8,781 bases of DNA. Source: Bacillota bacterium. Its GTDB lineage: Bacteria > Bacillota_C > Negativicutes > Sporomusales > Sporomusaceae. This document shows, one piece after another, positions 1 to 6,643 of the stretch (within the stretch, counting starts at the first letter, position 1; each line of letters opens with the position of its first letter). Where the stretch lies: positions 1 to 8,781 of the forward strand of contig JAEZQV010000473.1 of NCBI GenBank assembly GCA_023441125.1. The letters run 5' to 3'. The notes beneath the pieces are model-generated. The model did not search any database. It was not told the origin of the DNA and saw only the letters and a list, made by a program, of their open reading frames with translations. A program made the position numbers and the translations under genes.

Positions 1-1001
1 CGCCAGTCGGTCAAATTGTCAAACACCAGCAAATCGGCCCGGTAACCGGGCGCAACCGCCCCCACATCCTTAAGCCCGAAATAGTTGGCCCCATTGATGG
101 TGGCCATCTGCAGTATCCAGGCCAGCCGGGTGCCGGCCGCCACCGCCACCCTCACCATATGGTTAATATGGCCCTGTGCCATTAAATCCTCGGGGTTGCG
201 GTCATCGGTAGCAAACAGACAGCGCTGCACCGTGTATTCCGTTACCGCCGGCAGCAGACTCAGCAAATTTCTGGCAGCCGAGCCTTCCCGCAGCATGACA
301 TGCATACCCTGGGCCAGCCGCTCGGTGGCCTCTGCCGCAGTGACACATTCATGATCAGAACCGATGCCGGCGGCAATATAGCCGGTCAATTCCCGGCCCG
401 TTAAGCCGGGGGCATGGCCATCGATCCGCTTGCCTGCGGCCAGGTGGATTTTCGCGAATACTGTATCCGTCTTGTTCAGCACACCGGGATAATCCATCAT
501 TTCGCCCAGACCAAGTACCCGGGGATGGTGAATAAACTCGGCCAGCTCCCCGGCTGTCAAGGCCGCGCCGGAATGTTCCAGGGGGGTTGCCGGCACACAG
601 GACGGCAGCATAATAAATACATTGAGCGGCAGCTGTTCGGTCGCCTGCAGCATATACCGAATGCCCTCCGCGCCTGACACATTGGCAATTTCATGCGGAT
701 CGGCAACAACGGTGGTCGTACCGCTCGGCACCACCGCGCAGGCAAACTGGGCCGGACTTACCATGGAACTTTCGATATGAACATGGCCGTCAATAAAGCC
801 GGGGGTAATAAATTTGCCGGTCACGTCAATTTCTTTGCGGCCATGGTATTCGCCAATCCCGGCAATATAGCCGTTCACAACGGCCACATCCCCTTTGGTA
901 AAGCTGCCGGTAAACACATTAAACACCTGGGCATTTTTCAGCACCAGATCGGCCGCTGTTCGTCCCAGCGCAGTATCCACTAATTCGCCTGTCCGCTTCA
1001 C
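1..1001 (-). CDS. ade: Adenine deaminase, N-terminal 333 codons (runs off the left edge)
   Basis: Metal-dependent amidohydrolase that converts adenine to hypoxanthine and ammonia in the cytoplasm, for purine salvage or use as a nitrogen source. Read on the minus strand, an uninterrupted frame starts at a GTG (999-1001). An AGGGGAGG ribosome site lies about 5 nt upstream; an overlapping ATG at 1001-1003 is followed at once by a stop and cannot be used. Visible in order: the beta-sandwich N-terminus (ADLVLKNAQVFNVFTG), the metal-binding GHVHIESS motif (His73, His75), DPHEIANV near 101-108, GLGEMMDYPGVLN, HAPGL, GSDHECVT and ATDDRNPEDL, all hallmarks of the Ade family. The family is usually 570-600 residues, so about 40% lies outside the window. 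It begins 43 bp after the purine permease stop and is almost certainly in its operon. Identification is secure; only the missing C-terminus is unknown. Confidence 0.95.
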   Translation of the reverse strand, partial: MKRTGELVDTALGRTAADLVLKNAQVFNVFTGSFTKGDVAVVNGYIAGIGEYHGRKEIDVTGKFITPGFIDGHVHIESSMVSPAQFACAVVPSGTTTVVADPHEIANVSGAEGIRYMLQATEQLPLNVFIMLPSCVPATPLEHSGAALTAGELAEFIHHPRVLGLGEMMDYPGVLNKTDTVFAKIHLAAGKRIDGHAPGLTGRELTGYIAAGIGSDHECVTAAEATERLAQGMHVMLREGSAARNLLSLLPAVTEYTVQRCLFATDDRNPEDLMAQGHINHMVRVAVAAGTRLAWILQMATINGANYFGLKDVGAVAPGYRADLLVFDNLTDW

Positions 1002-1044
1002 ATTGCCTCCCCTTTCCTGGCCGGCTTTCTCCCGGCAATTTCAC

Positions 1045-2367
1045 TCAGTGCAGCCGCATATAGAAGTTGGCGAGGAAGGCTGCGCTGACCAGCCACATAA
1101 TCAGACTGACTTCTTTGGCCCGGCCGGACAGTACCTTAACAAACGTATAGCTTACAAACCCAAAAGCAAAACCATTGGCAATACTGAAGGTCAGGGGCAT
1201 CATAATAATGGTCATAAACGCCGGAAAACCATCAGTAAAATCGGCAAAGCTGACATGAACGATTTCGGCCATCATTAATGCTCCTACCAGAATCAGGGCC
1301 GGCGCCGTGGCAAAGCCGGGCACTAAGCCGATCAGCGGCGCAAATAACAGCGAGACAACAAACAGACCGGCCACCGTCAGGGCCGTCAAGCCGGTTTTGC
1401 CGCCCTCGGCAATACCGGCTGCACTCTCGATATACGAGGTCACCGTGGAAGTGCCGAAAATTGCACTGCTTAGCGTCCCGACCGCATCGGTGGTCAGGGC
1501 TTTGTCCAGATTTTCAATATCTCCCTTGTCATTCATGAGCTTGGCCTTGCGGGTCAGGCCGATCAAGGTTCCCATATTGTCGAAGAGCTCAACAATGGTG
1601 AACGTAAAGATAATGGAGAATATACCGAACTGCCAGGCACCCGCCAGATCCAGTTGCATAAAGGTCGGCGCCAGACTGGGAATGGTAAAGCTGACGATAT
1701 CCGCAATGCCGCGGGGAGCCGGTACCGCCCCTACAATCATCCCTAAAACAGTAGTAGTAATAATGCCGATGAGCATGGAGCCTTTGACATTTCTGGCCAT
1801 AAGCACGGCGGTAAAGATCAAACCGAAGCAGGCTAACAGCGGTTCCTTATCGACCAAATGTCCTACCGCTACAAACGTCGCTTTATCCGCAATAATAATG
1901 CCGGCATTTTTTAGGCCAATAAAAGCGATAAACAGGCCGATGCCTACGCCGATCGCACATTTTAAATTCATTGGCACAGACCTGATGATGGCTTGGCGGA
2001 TACCGCCAAGAGTTAAAACCAGAAATAAAATACCCGAGAAGAATACGGCTCCCAGTGCTACCTGCCAGGTTAAGTGCAGCACACCTACCACATAGTAGGC
2101 AAAGAAGGCATTCAGCCCCATACCCGGCGCCACGGCAATCGGGAAATTGGCCCATACAGCCATAAGGGTCGTGGCCAACGCCGTGGCCCAAATGGTGGAA
2201 GCAATAGCCGCTTCCTTGGGTATGCCTGCATCAGCCAGAATATTGGGATTGACAAAAATGATGTAGGCCAACGCTACAAATGTGGTTAAGCCTGCCAGCA
2301 TTTCTGTCTTGACATCGGTTTGTTTTTGACTGAGTTTAAATACCCGGTCCAATACACCTTGGTCCAT
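1045..2367 (-). CDS. Purine-base permease, AzgA/PbuG-type (NCS2 superfamily)
   Basis: Cytoplasmic-membrane proton symporter for adenine, guanine or hypoxanthine; the exact base cannot be told from sequence alone. 440 residues, normal for the AzgA/PbuG/PbuO group, with about a dozen hydrophobic segments. Family signatures: LAGLTTFVALAYIIFVNP (24-41), APGMGLNAFFAY (80-91), the substrate-site segment TIVELFDNMGTLIGL with Glu260, and GTSTVTSYIESAAG (305-318), which replaces the NxG motif of uracil/xanthine NCS2 members. The start is ATG at 2365-2367, because GAGGAGGG lies 5 nt before it. A TTG five codons further upstream overlaps that ribosome site and would be an over-extension. Adenine deaminase follows after 43 bp, so an imported base (adenine fits best) is deaminated directly. 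A sigma-54-type promoter about 150 bp upstream probably drives both genes. Confidence 0.93.
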   Translation of the reverse strand: MDQGVLDRVFKLSQKQTDVKTEMLAGLTTFVALAYIIFVNPNILADAGIPKEAAIASTIWATALATTLMAVWANFPIAVAPGMGLNAFFAYYVVGVLHLTWQVALGAVFFSGILFLVLTLGGIRQAIIRSVPMNLKCAIGVGIGLFIAFIGLKNAGIIIADKATFVAVGHLVDKEPLLACFGLIFTAVLMARNVKGSMLIGIITTTVLGMIVGAVPAPRGIADIVSFTIPSLAPTFMQLDLAGAWQFGIFSIIFTFTIVELFDNMGTLIGLTRKAKLMNDKGDIENLDKALTTDAVGTLSSAIFGTSTVTSYIESAAGIAEGGKTGLTALTVAGLFVVSLLFAPLIGLVPGFATAPALILVGALMMAEIVHVSFADFTDGFPAFMTIIMMPLTFSIANGFAFGFVSYTFVKVLSGRAKEVSLIMWLVSAAFLANFYMRLH

Positions 2368-2507
2368 TGTATCCCTCCTCAAACTATCTTATTGTCCCCC
2401 GGCTAGTGGGCAAGGCTCGCCGCTCTCAACTCCTTCCGTGAAATGATGCCGCCCGGCAGCGAAGCGATGATGCTACACCGGCTGCAGGCAAAAACCGCTG
2501 TATTATT
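2368..2507 (-). other. G+C-rich 5' leader of the permease-ade operon, no recognised element
   Basis: If transcription begins about 12 nt after the -12 element, the permease mRNA has a leader of about 140 nt. It contains two GCATCAT repeats and several short self-complementary G+C stretches (for example TGCCG-GG-CGGCA), so it may fold. I looked for the purine riboswitch core and for a terminator with a U-run and saw neither. No function is claimed. Confidence 0.3.
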
Positions 2508-2518
2508 ACCAGTATCTC

Positions 2519-2534
2519 GCAAAAATCATGCCAA
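2519..2534 (-). promoter_or_regulatory. Sigma-54 (-24/-12) promoter of the purine operon
   Basis: Minus strand reads TTGGCATGATTTTTGCG: the GG (2531-2532) and GC (2519-2520) are separated by exactly 10 nt, matching the TGGCAC-N5-TTGC consensus with one substitution (T for C at the end of TGGCAC). Predicted start of transcription is near 2507, about 140 nt before the permease ATG. No better sigma-70 promoter is visible between here and the gene. Sigma-54 promoters need an AAA+ enhancer-binding activator, and candidate sites for one lie upstream. The activator gene is not in the window. Confidence 0.78.
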
Positions 2535-2690
2535 AATTCTCTATCTATCAGCCTGCAGCAAAGTGAGGCCGGCTGCTAAGCCGCACAAATAGCCCTGTAA
2601 GCTTCTGAACAGTCGTGATAAAACATTTCTTTTCTGCTGCAAAATTCCCAAAAATCAGTTTATTGGGCAAAAAATTGTTGTTTCGGAGCT

Positions 2691-2721
2691 TATCAAATCG
2701 ATAAATTCTATCATTTTGATA
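2691..2721. promoter_or_regulatory. Pair of TATCA-N3-TGATA palindromes, candidate activator sites
   Basis: Two 13-bp inverted repeats, TATCAAATCGATA (2691-2703, one deviation from symmetry) and TATCATTTTGATA (2709-2721, perfect arms), have centres 18 bp apart (just under two helical turns). They lie about 170-200 bp upstream of the sigma-54 -12 element. That position, the tandem arrangement and the shared half-site suggest an upstream activating sequence. The cognate protein is not recognised. Confidence 0.5.
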
Positions 2722-2755
2722 AGCTGTCAGAGTGTGAGAACACAGTGCATTGGCC

Positions 2756-2787
2756 TTTACCAATCGGGCTGAAATTTTATTGGTAAA
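2756..2787. repeat. Inverted repeat TTTACCAAT / ATTGGTAAA
   Basis: Perfect 9-bp arms at 2756-2764 and 2779-2787 with a 14-nt spacer, lying between the second and third TATCA sites. It lacks a following U-run on either strand, so it is not a terminator. The segment GCCTTTACCAA recurs as a direct repeat at 2991-3001. It could be an operator; no protein can be assigned. Confidence 0.4.
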
Positions 2788-2812
2788 TGTCCATAGACCC
2801 CAAAATGTTCTT

Positions 2813-2825
2813 TATCAAATTGATA
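2813..2825. promoter_or_regulatory. Third TATCA-N3-TGATA palindrome
   Basis: TATCAAATTGATA has perfect 5-bp arms and the same 13-bp architecture as the pair at 2691-2721. It is flanked by T and A runs that extend the symmetry (TTTATCA / TGATAAA). Its centre is 104 bp from the nearest other copy and about 300 bp from the sigma-54 -12 element. Taken as a distal activator site of the same family. Confidence 0.45.
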
Positions 2826-3065
2826 AAATCCAATCAGCACTCCAGCTTACACTCTCCGCCAGCAATCAGTCCAGCTGCGTGCCAGCGGCCATACGGTCGG
2901 CCGGCCACTTGCCAACGGCCTTGCTCCTCTTTCCGTTATATACAGTTTTCCGCAGCTATTGAACTACTACGCAACAACTATGCCAATTATGCCTTTACCA
3001 ACAGAACAATCCGCCGTTATTCTCTCTTTAGAAAAACGGCGGATTGTTCTGCGGAGGATTCTGTA
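2826..3065. other. Non-coding stretch between the purine operon and the nitrogenase relic
   Basis: No credible gene seen. The left part has a G+C-rich patch with the direct repeat GCCARCGGCC at 2881-2890 and 2911-2920 and a GGCCGGCC palindrome between them. The right part holds the 17-bp hairpin described separately. An open plus-strand frame of 110 codons (2787-3119) crosses the region. It has no ribosome site and low-complexity Pro/Arg/Cys-rich content, and its last few residues belong to the relic gene. Confidence 0.5.
3002..3051. repeat. Perfect 17-bp inverted repeat (hairpin)
   Basis: Arms 3002-3018 and 3035-3051 are exact reverse complements (CAGAACAATCCGCCGTT and its partner), with a 16-nt middle. 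The middle can pair further (TTCT with AGAA) after one mismatch. No U-run follows on either strand, so it is not a standard terminator. It lies about 15-65 bp before the first recognisable part of the nitrogenase-like relic. It may be a leader structure of that lost gene, a large operator, or the remains of a small mobile element. No second copy was seen in the window. Confidence 0.6.
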
Positions 3066-3592
3066 ATTTATGATTATGGCTGCAGCACCACAATTGACAA
3101 AATATGTTTCTTGTGGTAATTTATATACGGTGCTGGCGACAAATTACACAAAGCTATTCTTGAGGCCGAACGCCGGTATTCACCCCGGGCTATATTTATT
3201 CTGACTTCTTGCACGTCTGGAATTATCGCTATCTTACAAACGAAATCAGCTATATTCCTGAAGTCGTTATTATTACGGATGATCCGCCGGCAGAGTACCG
3301 GGCCAATATTATTAATGAACTAAGCCAACAACTCGACTGCGCTGTCAAGCCGGATGTAATTTTTGAGGTAGACTCTCATCTTATTCGCGAGCAACTGAAA
3401 AACCGCAACTTTATGATTCTACTGGCCAGTTCGTTGGAAAAACATATTGCCGGTGAAGAGTTAAACGCGATGCATATCAGTGTGGCCTTTCCCACTTTTG
3501 ACCGCTTGATCGTCGAACGAACTTACGCCGGTTATCGCGGCGGCCTGTCCCTCATGGAAGACATTATAAGCAAATATTGTGGCCCATTATAA
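3066..3592 (+). pseudogene. Relic of a nitrogenase-like component-1 (K-type) subunit
   Basis: Two pieces of one gene survive in different frames. In the first frame, translation from about 3120 gives IYGAGDKLHKAIL, then FILTSCTSGII (ending about 3226). This is the segment around the third P-cluster-type cysteine of nitrogenase component 1. A stop codon (3117-3119) interrupts the same frame just before it, after YGCSTTIDK. In a second frame, from about 3227 to the TAA at 3590-3592, comes ISYIPEVVIITDDPPAEYR and further on HISVAFPTFDRL and TYAGYRGGLSLMEDI, the C-terminal domain of K-type subunits. Compared with the intact K-like protein here (439 aa), about 210 residues are missing at the junction, plus the N-terminus with the first two cysteines. 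It diverges from the intact K gene (YAGYRGGL versus YVGYDGAL), so it is the remains of a second system rather than a recent copy. A 127-codon frame opening with TTG at 3209 exists but has no ribosome site. Product surely inactive as a nitrogenase. Confidence 0.82.
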
Positions 3593-3625
3593 TCTCTGGC
3601 TCATTATCTTAATAGTAAGCAAAAC

Positions 3626-3663
3626 AGCCAATAACCCCACTGTTCATAGTGGGGTTATTGGCT
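3626..3663 (-). terminator. Perfect 16-bp hairpin terminator after the nitroreductase
   Basis: Arms 3626-3641 and 3648-3663 are exact reverse complements around a 6-nt loop (GTTCAT). On the minus strand the hairpin is followed by GTTTTGC, a short U-run, so it should end the nitroreductase transcript about 70-100 nt after its stop. It also sits 34 bp after the end of the plus-strand relic and may once have served both convergent genes. The plus side has no U-run. Confidence 0.75.
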
Positions 3664-3732
3664 CTGTAAAAGTCCTCATCCCGTTGGTCTGTTAAAATTC
3701 CAGCTGAGATTAGCCATCACTATTAGTCAGCC

Positions 3733-4293
3733 TCACTTGATAATTGTCACCGTTCCCTCTTTCCGCGGGGCAGCCTGCGGCGTTGGGCCGGCATTGTAGC
3801 CGAAGGCGCCGGAACCGATAATGACATAGCCTTCCGGAATGCCCAGTTCCGAATTTAACGCTCTGCCTTCTGCCGAATCGAACAGGGCGCGCAACGAATG
3901 AATCCAAACCGAGCCGATATTGAGGGCATGGGCTGCCAAAAACAGGTTGCCGAGAGCCAGGGCGCCGTCCTGGTGCGGAGCAACGGCAGTCTCATCGCCG
4001 GAAACAATGATTAATGTCGGGGCATGATAAAAAGGGCTGAAATTTTCGGCTTTCGCTCTTTCGACGAAGGCTTCCACGCCGGAATGCAAAAAGTGCTGCT
4101 GAATGATGCTATTGATTTTACTGAGAAGCGCTTGCTTCTGGACCACGGTAAAATGCCAGGACTGTTGATTTCTGGCACTGGGAGCAAACTGGCCGGCCTG
4201 CAGGATGGTTTGCAGCTCGCTGTCCTTGATCTGCTCGGGCTTGAACGTCCTTATGCTCCTGCGCTCCACTAAGGCTTTTAAAACTTCACTCAT
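3733..4293 (-). CDS. Small nitroreductase-family flavoprotein
   Basis: FMN-dependent NAD(P)H oxidoreductase of the NfsB/nitroreductase fold, cytoplasmic and normally a homodimer; the natural substrate is unknown. 186 residues, in the usual range for the short subfamily. Visible: RRSIRTFKPEQI near residues 11-22 (FMN phosphate contacts), APSARNQQSWHF at about 37-48, a central DGALALGNLFLAAHALNIGSVWI helix-strand unit, and GIPEGYVIIGSGAFGY, the C-terminal family motif. The ATG at 4291-4293 is preceded by TAGGAGG at 8-nt spacing. It lies downstream of the nitrogenase-like genes on the same strand, with a 152-bp gap carrying its own promoter-like signals, and is closed by a strong terminator. It may be independent of, or only loosely coupled to, the nitrogenase-like operon. 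Confidence 0.9.
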   Translation of the reverse strand: MSEVLKALVERRSIRTFKPEQIKDSELQTILQAGQFAPSARNQQSWHFTVVQKQALLSKINSIIQQHFLHSGVEAFVERAKAENFSPFYHAPTLIIVSGDETAVAPHQDGALALGNLFLAAHALNIGSVWIHSLRALFDSAEGRALNSELGIPEGYVIIGSGAFGYNAGPTPQAAPRKEGTVTIIK

Positions 4294-4328
4294 TTTGCCG
4301 TCCTCCTAAATTTTTATTTATATAAAGG

Positions 4329-4351
4329 TACAGGTACTTTCCTGTAGTATA
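4329..4351 (-). promoter_or_regulatory. Candidate -10 box and palindromic operator before the nitroreductase
   Basis: Minus strand TATACT (4346-4351) is a good -10 hexamer. The best -35, TTGCCT at 4371-4376, is at a long 19-nt spacing. Immediately downstream, over the expected start point, is the palindrome TACAGG-TACTTT-CCTGTA (4329-4346; perfect 6-bp arms, 6-nt centre). A repressor bound there would block initiation. Such sites are common for redox- or xenobiotic-sensing MarR/HxlR regulators of nitroreductases, but the regulator is not visible and this is inference. Confidence 0.4.
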
Positions 4352-4387
4352 ACAAAAAGACAATCATTTAAGGCAACGCTGCATGCA

Positions 4388-4433
4388 CCGGTTTGCTGAC
4401 CGGAATATTTTATAGCCGGCGAATATCAGCCGG
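4388..4433 (-). terminator. Two weak hairpins after the nifH-like gene
   Basis: On the minus strand, CCGGC-N8-GCCGG (4416-4433) and CCGGT-CAGCAA-ACCGG (4388-4403) each form 5-bp stems, 13-58 nt after the stop. Neither is followed by a run of T. They could protect the 3' end or slow polymerase, but this is not a convincing intrinsic terminator. Read-through from the operon into the nitroreductase therefore cannot be excluded. Confidence 0.3.
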
Positions 4434-4445
4434 TTTTATTACGCA

Positions 4446-5294
<849 letters not shown>

Positions 5295-5323
5295 TTATCA
5301 TTGATATCTGGCAAGTGCCTGTT

Positions 5324-6643
5324 TTAGTAATTTGCACTGACCAAAGTCGTAAAAATATCTTCCGCCAAACGCAGCGCGCCGTCATAGCCTACATAGCTGC
5401 TGTTTAGAACAAACCGGTTGGATACGGGGAAGGCAACCGAAAGATGATAGCCATTGAGTTCCTTGGCCAGCACCTGATCCCAGCCGCTGCCGATAATCAG
5501 CGGTCTGCCCCTGAATTTGGCGGCCCGTAGTTGTTCCTTCACGGTGCCGCTGTCATTGGTAAACACGGCCTCGGCCGAGACGGTATCGCTCAGGTGTTCA
5601 AACTGCGCCTTTACCTCAGCCTGCTGCCGCTGCGGGATATTATCCATAACAAACTGGGGCCCCGGCAAAAAGCCCAAATCGTTTACCAAAAATTTGGCGA
5701 TGCCCGGTCCGTAAAAACTGTCGGTAATGGTAATAAAACGGCTGGGCAGGCCGGCACGCGCCTGCAGCAGGTACTCTGCCGACCGTTCAATGTAATAGTC
5801 ATACGGTTTTTCCAGCTCTTTGATCGCTTTTTCCACCGCTTCTGCCGCCAACCCGGCAAATTCACCGACTGTCCGCAGGAAATCGCCGGTCGCGGTGGGA
5901 CCAATCGGCAGCAGCGGAACATGCAGATACGGCGTGCCGAATTTTTCTTCCAGGCTTTTCACATTATTTAAGCCGACCCAGGGCGATACCAGCAGATTAA
6001 ATTGGGCCTGCGGTATTTTCTTTATGGCTGCCACCCCGCCGGTAGGACCAAAAATAATATTGGGCGTGAGGCCAATTGCCGTCAACAGAGTATGCAGGGC
6101 CTGCAGGTTGCCTGCCCAAAAAGCATCATAGAAGGGAACTACGGAGAATATGTTGACCAAGCCGGGCTCCTGCCTCGCGGTCGGCTGCAGATACTGTTCA
6201 ATGATGGCGTCCAGTATCCGTTCGTGACCGTATAGATTATTGCCGCTAAAACCGCCGGTTTGGGCGCAAACCAGCGGCGCGCCTTTCTTCTGGAAGCCTC
6301 TGGCCACCTCCAAAACATCATCACCGACAATGTCGGCAGTACAGCCGGTAAGCACCACATACAAATCGGCATCCATAACCCGCAAACTCTGCGCGATAAA
6401 TTCTTTTAACTTTTTTTCGCCGCCAAACACCACCTCGGCTTCCGTGCTGTTGGTGCAGGGCATGGCATGCCCGCCGGCATAACCGGTTCCCTGATACCCG
6501 TGCGTATTGCTTAACACTATGGATAATCGCTGCCCGCAGCCTGGTCCGGCATGAAGAATAGGCACAGCCTTGTCGATGGCCAGCACGGAATGCAGTGCCG
6601 CCAGAGCGCACGAATACCGGGGCTGTTCAATCACTTTAACCAC
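5324..6643 (-). CDS. Nitrogenase-like component-1 beta subunit (NifK-type)
   Basis: Predicted partner of the D-like protein in an alpha2beta2 reductase, carrying half of a P-cluster-type iron-sulfur cluster. 439 residues. Three cysteines align by eye with the NifK cluster ligands: Cys12 (YSCALAAL), Cys36 (HAGPGCGQR) and Cys101 (LTGCTADIVGDD). EVVFGGEKKL (70-79) is the conserved segment between the second and third. The long N-terminal extension of true NifK is absent. The C-terminus HLSVAFPVSNRFVLNSSYVGYDGAL is the family's last domain. The start is GTG at 6641-6643, with GGGAGG at 7-8 nt; its G overlaps the TAG stop of the D gene, implying translational coupling. All three cysteines are present, unlike NifN, which usually lacks the third, so a catalytic role is more likely than a scaffold. 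Confidence 0.88.
   Translation of the reverse strand: MVKVIEQPRYSCALAALHSVLAIDKAVPILHAGPGCGQRLSIVLSNTHGYQGTGYAGGHAMPCTNSTEAEVVFGGEKKLKEFIAQSLRVMDADLYVVLTGCTADIVGDDVLEVARGFQKKGAPLVCAQTGGFSGNNLYGHERILDAIIEQYLQPTARQEPGLVNIFSVVPFYDAFWAGNLQALHTLLTAIGLTPNIIFGPTGGVAAIKKIPQAQFNLLVSPWVGLNNVKSLEEKFGTPYLHVPLLPIGPTATGDFLRTVGEFAGLAAEAVEKAIKELEKPYDYYIERSAEYLLQARAGLPSRFITITDSFYGPGIAKFLVNDLGFLPGPQFVMDNIPQRQQAEVKAQFEHLSDTVSAEAVFTNDSGTVKEQLRAAKFRGRPLIIGSGWDQVLAKELNGYHLSVAFPVSNRFVLNSSYVGYDGALRLAEDIFTTLVSANY

Noticed and set aside
1307..2095. 262-codon plus-strand open frame opposite the permease
   Set aside because: It is the antisense shadow of a well-supported membrane protein gene. It shows no family resemblance and no ribosome site.
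2368..2507. Possible purine riboswitch in the permease leader
   Set aside because: The conserved loop sequences of the guanine/adenine aptamer and a terminator or sequestering helix are not visible.
2881..2920. G+C-rich direct repeat GCCARCGGCC as a possible CRISPR or iteron
   Set aside because: Only two copies, one mismatch, and no regular array.
2787..3119. 110-codon plus-strand open frame in the intergenic region
   Set aside because: Low-complexity composition, no ribosome site, spans the 17-bp hairpin, and only its tail resembles anything (the nitrogenase-like relic).
3094..3122. TTGACA-N17-TAATTT promoter-like match on the plus strand
   Set aside because: It lies inside the decayed coding sequence, has a poor -10, and nothing intact follows it.
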